This document shows, in pieces, positions 25,101-35,450 of a DNA stretch of 64,000 bases. Below the pieces are notes generated by a model. That model was not told the origin of the DNA. It did no database searches and saw only the letters and a list, made by a program, of their open reading frames with translations. The stretch spans positions 15,996,001-16,060,000 of the forward strand of contig OX485809.1 in NCBI GenBank assembly GCA_950295325.1. Reading direction: 5' to 3'. Each line of letters opens with the position of its first letter. The first letter of the stretch is position 1. A program made the translations under genes and the position numbers. Source of the DNA: Polytrichum commune. Taxonomy: Eukaryota; Streptophyta; Polytrichopsida; Polytrichales; Polytrichaceae.

Positions 25101-25584
25101 AATCTCTTTCTATTCTACACTGATACCTTCAATTAAGTCGCTCCATGCTAAATTACTACCATTCCACACTATTTTGAATATTTTTTTCCACAATAACAAG
25201 ATATTTGATTTATTTTATATGTTGGTTGCTATACAAGTGAGTAGACAAAGTTATAAATTTCTTGTGATTTGATTTCAACCCAAGGTAATTTGCATGGGTG
25301 AAGATGAACCCTATTTGCAGAGGCAATCTAATTGCACATATCAGTGTTGCTTCAGGAATAAATTCAAGATTTAACCCAGGCTCTTGATAACATGCATGAA
25401 TACCATGCATAGTCAAGTCATAAGTACATTAACATTGTTTACCTATCTTTGGACAAAGCCTTCTCCCATCTAACAAGATTCAACCTAAACACCTTGCCAA
25501 GAAGAATCTCACTGAGTGCAATGTGCTCTCCAAGATGCTTATCTAGGGAAAACACCCACCGAGGTAGACATCCTTAATTATGTT
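22191..25584. other. Intergenic stretch, no gene recognised
   Basis: Open frames are short and lack recognisable domains. The only distinctive structure is the perfect inverted repeat at 24,765-24,810. Confidence 0.5.
24765..24810. repeat. Perfect 18-bp inverted repeat with 10-base loop
   Basis: The arms AAGTGTTGAATGTAGACA and TGTCTACATTCAACACTT are exact reverse complements around a 10-base spacer, so a strong stem-loop can form. It could be a snap-back duplication or a small foldback element. Nothing around it indicates a terminator or RNA gene. Confidence 0.9.
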
Positions 25585-25912
25585 ACATATCTTAATTAGA
25601 CACCTATACTTGAGTCATATGTGGCAAGACGTGGCTCCAAAAACGGATACCAAAAAGACACGTGTTGAAAAGTGATCGGAATGCGTGTTCAAAATATGAT
25701 TACTAACCACTTTAAGCCCAGTAGTCAACATAATTGAGGGGACCTATTAGATCACTTGTTGAGCACGAGAATCTTCACTCTAATAATGAATAAGATATTC
25801 ATACGAGCTCCAAAATCTATGAGGAAAGTGGCTACGGCCTTGGTTTGGATTTGGTAATTATCTTGTGCTAGTCGTATGTTCCATATTCTAGGAGAAGTAG
25901 ACTAGTCTGAAA
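25585..25912 (+). repeat. Dispersed repeat D, copy
   Basis: About 330 bp, also seen at 28,870-29,156 and 32,490-32,832 and in part at 19,705-19,855. Landmarks are GTCAACATAATT, AATGAATAAGATATTCATAC, ATGAGGAAAGTGGCT and TATTCTAGGAGAAGT. No terminal repeats or coding sense seen. It is probably part of a larger retroelement. Confidence 0.6.
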
Positions 25913-26029
25913 ATTCACCATCTAAGACCCATCAATCCTACAACCACTTAAGAATGCTATGCATGTTCCTAATATACTTAATCCTTAATCTTAAGTCGTT
26001 ATTTAACTTTGTACAACCCTACAATGTTA

Positions 26030-26310
26030 AGGACTCGTGGAGAGAGGGAATTGTCATACATGAGCATACCTCTCATTCATCCAACATAGGGCCAACATAA
26101 AAACCTTGACATAATATGCAGCCTGAAGATTACATTTTTCGGTTGATTTGTCACCAGAACTTGTCTTTTAAACCCCTTAATTTACATACTGGAGGTCATT
26201 TAAGATGACACTACAACAACCTATAGGAGGCCATGTTTATTTTTTTATTTTTTATGATGGGATGGTTGAGAAGGAGGCTTGTATACGATAATTCTCTCTC
26301 TCCCCAAGGA
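26030..26310 (+). repeat. Dispersed repeat F, copy 2
   Basis: Aligns with 17,860-18,100; landmarks are given in that entry. Here it follows a repeat D copy by about 120 bp, so D and F may be parts of one larger element. Confidence 0.5.
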
Positions 26311-28219
26311 ACCCCTTCCCAATTAGAAGTTATCACACACAAGTGCCAAGAATTATGTCATGGGCGCTCATGACACGCCCTCTAACCAAGTCTTAAAATT
26401 GAAGTCCCAATTCACATCACCTGCTCAGCCAATGGCATGGTGCCATATGGTGACGGTGGGGGAGGATGCAAATGGGAATGGAGCCACTAACGGGGAGCAC
26501 CATTTTGAGGAAATCAAAAACCGGTGTCAAATGGCTACAATCATAAGTAGTCCCACACCCTTTATACCATTATTTAGCTTTGAGGCCGGGTTTTATTACT
26601 AGAAGAAAACGTGTATGTCCCCCCATGGCGTGTTTTTCTTAGTTTGAATATGGTCAAGGACATGGATCCCATGGGAATAATGTCTGGCCCTTTAGAACTT
26701 ATCTAACATATCACAACTTTTTGGTTGTGTTCTATTGGACCACGTATCACATGAGCATGATTCTCTTTAATTATGGAAATCTCTGTTTATGGGGAGCAAT
26801 CAGGTTGTGTATTGTGAAATTTTTGACAAGCACATGTAAATTATCAAAGTTTCTCTAATTGCAATGTCTTTCTTTTGGAAAGAGACCATCACGTAGTTGC
26901 TTAGTGATGTTATGTAGATAGTTTGGTGAGTAATACTATGCTATATTTTTTAGGGCTCCAAGGCACACCCAAAACAAAACAAAAAAAATGGTTTTGGACG
27001 TAAAGTTTTACTTTATTTGTAGGTTTCTGTAATGAAGAAGCCATGTACTCTAGGTCTCACATGATAGTAGTGTGCTAAGCCTACCAAATTTGATGAAGCA
27101 ATCACAACCCATTTCTAAACAATGCTATGCATCCATGATGGAAGCTTGGGTTAGACACCACCTATTTGAGTTCAGCTTGGCCGATATTATAAAGGTAAAA
27201 GAATTCTACGAAAAATGGACCCCAATAAATTTGTGGTTAACTTATTTAAAGTGAATCCTTCCTTGTAGACTAATTTGAGGACTCTGATGCTAATTTATAA
27301 GTCAAGTCATCTAAAAAAATTACATGCTATAATATAGTTGATTGAGTCTTCACCTTGAGAGTAATGTTGATGTTTAACCCATGCCTATAATGGAGGTTTT
27401 GTTTTACAAACAATGTAGCTTTTGATCTCATGGATAGAGAAGTCCGTATGAGCTTGCACAACATTCAATATTGCCAAAGCTCGATGTTTAACATGGAGAT
27501 TCTTACACGGTGTCATGACATGTTTGTAAGTTTGTGCCCTAGATTGTGGTGTCCATGTTCATTATCGACAAGGCTCTAAGTTCAACGTCAACTTCTCAAA
27601 TTTTGTGGAGCATTGGGTTCTTACATCTTTCTTGCAAACTGTTTACAAATTGTGTGCACTAGGTGTGTTTTTGGTTGAACGTTCAACATTGAGTTTCCAA
27701 AGCACAAGATTGGGAGTATGACACCGGCTTCCTCCCAATTTGTGCTTGCCATGCACTAAACTTAGGGTCGGTTTAGATTAAGGTAGACGGTGCTAATTCC
27801 AAACCCCTCTCTAAAGCACACCCTTTGTGAACCTCTTAATCCTCTTGAAGGTCCAAGATGTGCTTGGGGTCCTGGATTGAAGCAAGGGCAGTTTTGGGAA
27901 ATGGGGATTGATTATAAACTAAAGCAAGATCATACTTGGGCAAGCATTGGGACGTACTAGTCAGGGGTAGGTTACTTATATGTTTTTACTAAGATCTCGT
28001 ATGCAAAAGTTAAATGGGTTCGAAGTTTTAGTGGGCAGAGTGTTGGTTTTAGTGTTGGGGTGGTTTATGTGAAAGGTCGGGGCAGGTGTGGGAGTTGTTT
28101 GCAGGGGAAAAGTTTGGGTCTAGGGGTAAGTAACTTCAAAAACTTGTAGTGTATTCACATGATGTGTAACTTTTTGTGATTTCTTTTATTTATTTTTCTA
28201 CCATGTCTAAATTGATCCG
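26311..28219. other. Intergenic stretch, no gene recognised
   Basis: Only short open frames without recognisable domains or convincing splice patterns. Confidence 0.5.
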
Positions 28220-28450
28220 CTAAGTCAATGTTGCATACCGCTTATCCAAATGGGCTCCAAAATAGGCTAAATCAACCATATGATTGTTTTGGCACTCTCT
28301 ACCTTAGGTTTCAAATTCAAACAAACTCCATAAGTGAACATGCATATTGGTGGAGAGCAAAATTTTGGATCCAAGAAATTTACACTCGAGTTCAGGTCCA
28401 AGGTATGAGAAACGAAGTGAGTGGTAGTGCAAGATCAATATCCTAGAGCA
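28220..28450 (+). repeat. Diverged dispersed repeat, related to 16,430-16,605
   Basis: Contains AGAGCAAAATTTTGGATCCA and AGGTATGAGAAACG, matching the order of phrases at 16,470-16,540. Confidence 0.4.
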
Positions 28451-28869
28451 TTACGGCGGTCGCCACTCAAGAAAATACTCATTTTAGTTTGATAGACCAA
28501 TCTTGGGCCTAACCTTCACTCCAAAAGGAAGGTTCGTTTAGGAGAGTTTTAATCCCAAGTTTCTTGGACCAGGACTCGGAATAACTTAGGGTGAAGTTTT
28601 GATAGGATCCAAGACCAAAGAGAGTATGAACCCAAGCGATTTCAATGTTTAAGTGCAAAAAAATTGGACCTAGGATCTACACTAAGATATGAGTCTAAAG
28701 AATGAAAAGATTGCGTGGCACTAGTGTGGCAACAATTTCTTGGCAAATTTTGTTGGTATGGACTCAAAACCAAATTCCACCCAATGTGATAAACCAAACT
28801 TTGAGCTTGGGTTTTATCTTTAGTCCAAAAGTAAGGTCCATGGGGGCATGAGGTGGTTTGGATCCCTGT

Positions 28870-29156
28870 CAATCACTTATAAGTGGTAATGTAGTTGCAG
28901 GATTGGACACCAAAACGGCATGTGTTTAAAAAAGTTTGGATTGCATGCTCAAATGTGATAACCATTCTAGTCTCAATTGTCAACATAATTAGGAGGGGGC
29001 TATATGACCATTTAATGAGCACAAAAATATTCACTTTGATAATGAATAGGATATTCACATGAGCTCCGAAAATTATAAGGAAAGCGCTACAAACTTGATT
29101 TGAATTTGCTAACCATCTTGTACTGATCGTGTGTTTCCTATTCTAGGGGAAGTGGG
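28870..29156 (+). repeat. Dispersed repeat D, copy truncated by miniature element
   Basis: Same landmarks as the other D copies (GTCAACATAATTAGGAG, AATGAATAGGATATTCACAT, TATTCTAGGGGAAGTGGGC). The repeat stops where the type C miniature element begins at 29,157. Confidence 0.6.
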
Positions 29157-30027
29157 CTACATTGATTATCCCATTTAGTGAGTGTCGTACTAATTCCCGA
29201 AACATAAACTATTTTTCAAAAACCCATATTTAATGAGGTTCAATTTATTGAGTGATACTAAATCCATACATACATGCTCATTTACCATTCATTTCAAATT
29301 AGAGCATGTTCTAAGGTGTTTGTAGAGTGCATAATTTGCTTTGATGAGTGCAAAGAGACTTATTCTTCTTTTGTTTAGTTGGCACCACTCACTCCCACAT
29401 AGTGGTCACTCCATTGTCAAGTTGAAGACCACGTGTGAACAAAGTTTGCTACCCCTATATTACATGCCATAGATAAATTTAAAATTAACGATAATTTTTT
29501 CTACATATACATAACCATTGATAATATATATTATATATATATATCTTTGAAATTTTTAGTTATCTTCATTTTTGTAGTAATTTTTTTAGTTCAATTTTGC
29601 GTCATTCTAGGTAGAAACGGTATGTTCTACTTTCAAAAAAAAAACCATCAAATTTAGTTATTATTCTTAAATATGTAATATGTACCGTGTATATCTACTC
29701 ATGAAAAACAATTGATAAAAGTTTGACCCATTTTGGTGATGCTTTATGTAAAAAATAGGATTTTTTACGAGTAAAGTGTTCTCACGTGGTTGTTCAACTT
29801 TACAATGGAGTGACCTCCCCATGCTCACTCCTGAGCCATTTCCTAACATTAAGAAACCAGAGAGAGCTTGCATTGATAGTTTCCAGCACTTTTGGCACTT
29901 TGGGCTTTCAAAACCCTAGATATTATGATGGCACTAATTTCATAGCGTAAAGGTACTTAGTATAACCTTCACTAATTTCCCACATGCATTATTACCCCAC
30001 CCTCACTAAATGTGATAATCAATGTAG
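29157..30027 (-). mobile_element. Miniature element type C, split by a nested insertion
   Basis: The left end CTACATTGATTATCCCATTT and the right end TGTGATAATCAATGTAG are inverted repeats. The left third matches the reverse complement of the intact type C copy at 58,631-59,044, including a TGCTCATTTACCAT phrase and an AGCATGTTCTAAGGT phrase (AGCATGCTCTAAGGT there). The full span is 871 bp. Removing the 428-bp nested element and one 8-bp target copy leaves 435 bp, close to the 414 bp of the intact copy. Confidence 0.75.
29396..29823. mobile_element. 428-bp hAT-like element nested in miniature element C
   Basis: Flanked by a perfect 8-bp duplication CTCACTCC (29,388-29,395 and 29,824-29,831). 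Inverted termini contain GGTCACTCCATTGT on the left and ACAATGGAGTGACC on the right. The similarity continues through a GTTGAA/TTCAAC block and a CCACGTG block. The GGGGAGGTCACTCC-like terminus links it to the dimeric element at 35,451-36,659. No coding capacity. Confidence 0.75.
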
Positions 30028-30048
30028 TCACGAAAACTAATCATCGTA

Positions 30049-30547
30049 GAGCCACTTCACACGAGCCAAGAGCTGCGACCATGAAATTGTGAAAGCCCAA
30101 AAGAAAGTGTCCAAATGTTGTCCCACAACACCTTCAAAATCATGAAGTGTGGTCACGGATCCTCAGGTGTAGTGTGAATTTATATGTGACTGGGCCCTCA
30201 ACCAAATGCTATTTCAATGAATTTCTATTCATGTGGATCCTCAAACATAATAAAGTACAACAAATCAACGGTTGTGAGCGTTGGGAATACCATGGTCTCT
30301 TGGTTTTGTGTTAGGCATATCTCCAAGAGGCGGTTTTTGAAAAAAGTCCAAGTGACCATGAAACATGATCCATTTCGATGCCATGTAAGAATCCATGTAT
30401 ACTTTTACATCCATCTTGCATTCACAAACTCCGTTGCTCCCTCAAGCGTAGTGTGAAGCGAACTTGGACCGGCTCCGCCTTTTCCACCAATGAGAGTGCT
30501 TGAAGTGCAATGGTCACGGGCTCTCAGTCTCGTGTGTGAAGTGGCCC
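30049..30547. mobile_element. 499-bp miniature TIR element (GGGCCACTTCACAC ends), copy 2
   Basis: Matches copy 1 (10,438-10,933) along its whole length. Shared phrases include TGACCATGAAATTGTG, TTTCAATGAATTTCT, ACTTGGACCGGCTCCGCC and CTCTCAGTCTCGTGTGTG. The ends are GAGCCACTTCACACG and CGTGTGTGAAGTGGCCC. No clear target duplication was found. Confidence 0.75.
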
Positions 30548-31537
30548 TTATGACCCATCCACCTAAACCCACACAGTACACAAAACTAGTAGGTGGACCA
30601 TGTATTAACTAATTTATTGGCTCTGTCTATAGGGCAGAGTCTATGCATCAACTTCTATGTTTCAAGAGCAAATTTCCTAACCACTTTGCGTTCACACTTG
30701 GACGTTACTTGTTCCTATTATTTTTGGTCCAGTTTATTTAATGCGGATGTTAACTAAGTTATATATATTTAGTTAACTATAGTTTCTCCCTAAAATGTAT
30801 TGGAAAAAATATAGTTAACTATAGTTATTTTGGTAGTTGTTAATTATTTATTTTAATAATTTTGGGTGTTAAATGAGTAGCTTCAGTCCTTGACCCGCAT
30901 TTGAGAACAAGGTGCATAAAATCCAAGAAAGGTTTGATTATAGGTATAGTGAATAGCCATGAATTGGCATGAGCAAAGTGGACATCTACAGTTGTAATCT
31001 TTCATAGAAAAGGACAGAGCCTCACGGTTCTACTGTTTTCTTGTTTATTTATATATTTATTTTTGGGTTGGTATTTAGATTGCCGTGTGCACTAGTCAAC
31101 AAAACACATAGACTTTTTGTATGTGGCTTGGTGCCAAGGGCTTGGAATGCCACATAATAACGACTGCAGTACATCCATGGCCCTATTCATTGACACCTTT
31201 TTGACAATCCCTACGAAATCCCACCATGTTAAACAACACTAAAATAAAAAAACAACGTAGATGGTGGCATCATTGAGCTAACACCACTATTCCACTGCTT
31301 TCCAACCTAATGCTAATTCTACTACTAGGATTGAGGGCCCTAGCTACCACACTAAATCGTTCTATTAGTGCACGTGAAAAATAATTATAGTGGGCCACAC
31401 TAATTTTCTAGTCAAGGTGGAAATAACGTGGGTTTATGCAAATCTGCCATATTCGTGGGGCCAAATGGTTAGGAGCTTACAAAGTGACCACATATTTTGA
31501 CACAAAGGACCATTCTATGAAATGGAAGCCATGTGTG
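30548..31537. other. Intergenic stretch, no gene recognised
   Basis: AT-rich; a segment near 30,750-30,860 is a set of TTAGTTAACTATAGTT-like inverted phrases. No coding sense. Confidence 0.45.
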
Positions 31538-31921
31538 GCACACAAAACATGATGTTTTTAATGTCATATGGTACTGAATGTCACTATGGTAACTTTTTGG
31601 ATGACACTTCTTAGGAATACGTAAACGAATATTGTCATGGATGATGGATGAGTTCATCCATTGGTCAAAACCCTACCTTCTCTTGTCAGCAACTTGTGAC
31701 GAAAATATTGTCATGGATGATTGAAACTTTTGGATGAAAAATCACTTGGTAAGTCACAGTAATTGCAACACTACAAATTTTTAATTTCCCAAAAAATTTA
31801 CAGGATGACGAATAATGTTGGGTTAGCATTTAGTGGTGGTGACACTATACCATGGTTTACAACTAGTATTGAGCAAAACAATCAGAATTGGTGACCACTA
31901 AATATCATATTTACTGTAGTA
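31538..31921 (+). mobile_element. Miniature element type A, copy 2
   Basis: The interior matches the other type A copies (TGTCACTATGGTAACTTTTT, GATGACACTTCTTAGGAATA, GGTAAGTCACAGTAATTGCA, ACCATGGTTTACAA). The left palindromic terminus is decayed to CACACAAAACATGATG; the right one reads ATCATATTTACTGTAGT. Confidence 0.75.
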
Positions 31922-32489
31922 CCCTCAGTCCTAGTAGTGTAATGGAAGCATTTTTGTAGGGAAATACCCAATTTGACTTGGGCAAGTGGTACTTTTAGAA
32001 GCGCCCAATTTCGTCATCGACCCCAATTCCGAGACCTACATTTTGTCTTAAAGACAAGCTACGTATTTCAACATGAGCACTCATTATATTATCCTTGGAA
32101 ATAAAACATAGCTCATTGAAAGAGATAAATGTCGACGATAAACAATGTCCACTTTAGGAGGGCCTAGGCAACCACTTTGGGTTGCAAAGGAATCTTAACT
32201 TTCATTAATCGTATCTTTATTGCATGATGTCATGATTTGACAATCCCATAGACTCTTCTAAAATGATGGGTAATATTCTTGCAGTCTTGAACTTCCACCG
32301 GTCATTTCTCAAGCTCAACCGGTTTATGTGTAGCTAGTTGTCGGTTCTCTCCGTTCATTGGTTAAGAGTCTCAAATGCTCAAAGTGTCCATTGTAGATGC
32401 CATACTTAATTTGGGTACGCATACCCTTGATAACTAAGGCCATAGTTGTGAGGCCACTCTTTTCAAGATATAAGTTGAGGTAAAATATA

Positions 32490-32832
32490 CATGCCTAGTT
32501 CAATTATTTATCTTGATCGTACACTTATGTTTGAGCGGTATGCATTTCGATATGATTCCAAGACCAATCATGAAAAGACAAATGTTTAAAAGAGATTGAC
32601 CTATGTGCTCACAACACAGTAACCAATATGGACTCAATAGTCAACAGAATTAGGTAGATCTATATGACCATTCAATGAGCACCCAAACCTTCACCTCGAC
32701 GATGAATATGACATGTCCACACGAGCTCTAAAAACCATGAGGAAAGTGGCTCCGGGCTCCTCCATTTTGATTTGTAACCATCTCTTGTACTAAGTATGTG
32801 TTTCGTGTCCTAGGAGAAGTCGGCTAAGTGAG
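32490..32832 (+). repeat. Dispersed repeat D, copy
   Basis: Landmarks as in the copy at 25,585-25,912: TATCTTGATCGTACACTTAT, AATAGTCAACAGAATTAGG, CCATGAGGAAAGTGGCT and CCTAGGAGAAGT. Confidence 0.6.
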
Positions 32833-32856
32833 ATAAAGTAAGCTCTCAACACCCAA

Positions 32857-33130
32857 CTACCTTGCTAGTTTTTGTTTAGGATGAGGGTAATTTTTTATAA
32901 AAGGGTCTTTGGAATCTAGCCGATAAACAACATTTTGGGCCGGCTCTTCGTCCGATGGCGGGAGTACGAAGGGCACTCTAGGGTAGGGGAAGCTCCCCAC
33001 GTACGCAAGTGATTGAATTCGCAAGCGACGTACCCGTTCATGCAATGCACCCAACTTCATGTCATCAAAATACTCACCAATGAGAGGACAAATCTCCTTG
33101 AATGAAGTGGCTTTCTCGGTAACATGTACG
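32857..33130 (-). pseudogene. Unclassified coding relic
   Basis: On the minus strand an open frame reads on from about 33,130. It contains FKEICPLIGEYFDDMKLGA, then HERVRRLRIQSLAYVGSFPY, then a proline-rich VPFVLPPSDEEP, ending at a stop near 32,860. The composition (charged, with no low-complexity bias) looks protein-coding, but I recognise no family. It has no obvious start and is closed upstream by an in-frame stop. Likely a transposon or host-gene fragment. Confidence 0.3.
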
Positions 33131-34101
33131 TGTTACGAATACATCAAGGATGGTGCACGGATAGGATATGAGGAATCCATTGTGTGTCAACCAAAGAATG
33201 TAGGGATTTCCATCCCTTTACACCACAAGTATGATGGCGGGACCCTAAGGTGGAATAAATCTCACTAGTGTAACGCTAAGATGTTTTGATTAGAATGATC
33301 TTTTCCCTAGCCTTCTCTACAACATCATCTTCTTAGTTTGATTCTTAAAGGTCTCCGTCCCTAATTCCTTGTAGTTGTTCATAGCCACCTTCTTCACTGA
33401 GTGTAGAGCCACACAAGGAGGCTGGTTCGATCGTGTGAAACTTCACCGTTTAATCGCAATCGTCACTTGGCTCTGCAGTCTCGATAGACATCAGGAGAAA
33501 ATTTCACCACATGGATTGTGAATTTTTATAGAAAATCAGGCATAGTCTTAGAGTAGCGATAGTCGGAGCGATCTACCATGCTCGGTGGTTGAGATCGACA
33601 ATTAGATAGAGGCCAGGACAGCCATGGACTTGAATCATGTGGGTTAGAATTCTGAATTACATCCACTTTGTTGTGTGGGTCCAGTGTGTACTCATGAGGA
33701 ATATGATATTGGTTACTGAAAGATTGGAGTTGCAAAGTGAGCCAATGTGTGAAATTAATGTGAGAAATGACAAGAAACAAATTCAAGCAAGTAGTCTATT
33801 AGCGTAGAACCATGGAGTTGGTTGAAAGCAAATATAAACATAATGAGGATGAATGAAAGAATCCTTGGTGTTAACCTTGTGAGAAGAAGATAGGTGAGAG
33901 AGAGAGGGTAAACTTGAAGAGTTTGTGAATGTGAGAGATGTTAGTACAATATAGCCTGATGGAAATTATACCGAGATTGGTAGTAAAAAGAGAACAAGGA
34001 ACAAGTTGAGGTAGGATTGAGAGAATCATGCAGAAACTTTGAGAGGCAAGTCTTAGGCAATAGGCCAAATAAGATGAAGTCGAATTAAAAGAGCGAGAGA
34101 A
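33131..34101. other. Intergenic stretch, no gene recognised
   Basis: Short open frames only; purine-rich on the + strand between about 33,850 and 34,080. Confidence 0.45.
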
Positions 34102-34461
34102 CTACATCAAATATGATATTTAGTGTTAGATACACTAAATACGAACACTACACTAAATATCACTAACCCTATGAAAGTAAGTAACATTAAATGTAAACTC
34201 AAACACTAAATATCATCTATGGTAATATGTGAAAGTTACATGCACGAATTTAGTGTTTAGTAGGAAAGAGGTGGCAACAAGGAAGGCGATTGACTATTTC
34301 CAGGAAAGAGGTGGCAACAAGGAAAGCGGCGGCGGCGCATTTACGTCTAACACTAATTATCAAATAATTGAAAATTAATGTTGAGCAGAGTAGGGTGGTA
34401 AAACACTAAATCTAATCAAACACTAAATCTAATCAAACACTAAATATCATATTTTGTGTAC
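34102..34461 (+). mobile_element. Miniature element type B, copy 1
   Basis: About 360 bp beginning CTACATCAAATATGATATTT and ending ACTAAATATCATATTTTGTG. A second copy lies in reverse orientation at 61,819-62,143. Shared interior phrases are CCCTATGAAAGTAAG, CACTAATTATCAA and the reverse of a TACCACCCTAC block. Near the middle a 33-bp segment (AGGAAAGAGGTGGCAACAAG) is repeated twice, in this copy only. The terminus is related to types A and C. Confidence 0.75.
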
Positions 34462-34856
34462 TGGCGATAACTCAGAGAGTACAAAGGTTTAAGTGAGAAG
34501 CTTAATCAAACCAACCAGTAAAGCTTGAGTGTTGGTTCATGAAGGACTAAATGAAAAGATGGCAAGAGCGATAGTTTGAGAGAGGCGAGTGTTAGGGCTC
34601 AAGATGGAGCGATGGAAGGCTAGAAGCTGTAATCAATATTGAATGTGTTAGCATGAGGCAATAGTCTTGAGGATTAATTAAGTGAGTAAGAGGAATGAGA
34701 GAAGATGAAGGATTGTTGAAAACCTAAGATGTGCGATTGACCATACGAAGAGGTCAAGCCGATAGATGAGTAACACTTGTGTGAGGAGTAGAGGACAATT
34801 AGCTAAGTACAATAGAGAAGGAGAAAGAAGAAGGTCAAGGACCTTAAGGAAGGTGA

Positions 34857-35409
34857 CAGAGCCCAACATTTTCCTTTTAAATTGCACCCATACCCAGACC
34901 ATGCCCATCAGTAGCGACCTATGCCCACCCATGCCCACCCATGCTATTCAAATTGCGCCCATGTATTCAAAAATTGTGTAATGTGTATTACCCGCCTACA
35001 CCAAGTCTTGGTTGGGTCGGACAAATAAAAGGTCGTTCACTATCGCTGGCTTCAGCCCGGAGCGCTTCTTGGTTAGCGTATTCCCTGCATCCGAGAAGTT
35101 TGACTCCAATTTGGAGTTGGATGCAGGGATGCACAAAACCAAACGCGCCACACGCGACATGATGGGGAATGTGGGGGCTCCTTTCAGCTTCCACCACAAG
35201 AGAATACTGAATTTAGCAGTGCTATCCCTATTCATTGGCAATGCTAAGCTCACCGTTGCAATGATCTCATGATCACCCATGCCCACCCATGCCCACCCAT
35301 CATAATATCGAACCCATGCCCACCCATGAACAATAATATCACACCCTTGCCCACCCATGCCCACCCAAAACCCATGGGCATGGGTATGGGCACCCAATGT
35401 AGGGCTTTG
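34857..35409 (-). mobile_element. hAT element with transposase C-terminus, 553 bp
   Basis: The termini CAGAGCCCAACATT and AATGTAGGGCTTTG are inverted repeats (11 of 14 matches). They are flanked by a perfect 8-bp duplication GAAGGTGA (34,849-34,856 and 35,410-35,417). The interior contains the C-terminal end of a hAT transposase on the minus strand (34,999-35,208). Both subterminal regions are filled with a TGCCCACCCA minisatellite (about 34,890-34,975 and 35,275-35,395). It is an internally deleted hAT copy, mobile only if transposase is supplied in trans. Confidence 0.9.
34999..35208 (-). pseudogene. hAT transposase C-terminal dimerisation region, fragment
   Basis: The last 70 or so residues of a minus-strand frame fit the conserved hAT C-terminal region. 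In order they are LLWWKLKGAPTFPIMSRVAR, then CIPASNSKLESNFSDAGN, then LTKKRSGLKPAIVNDLLFVR. The expected landmarks WW, P-A-S, S-x-x-x-F-S-x-A-G-N and the closing LL-F-R are all present. The catalytic DDE part and the zinc-finger N-terminus are absent. The region upstream in the frame is only low-complexity translation of the minisatellite, so this is a fragment. Confidence 0.85.
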
Positions 35410-35450
35410 GAAGGTGATAGAATGTTACAAGTGAATAGATAGGTCGAGTG

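Noticed and set aside
35012-35272. Plus-strand 86-codon frame
   Set aside because: Shadow of the hAT transposase C-terminal fragment, which reads convincingly on the other strand.
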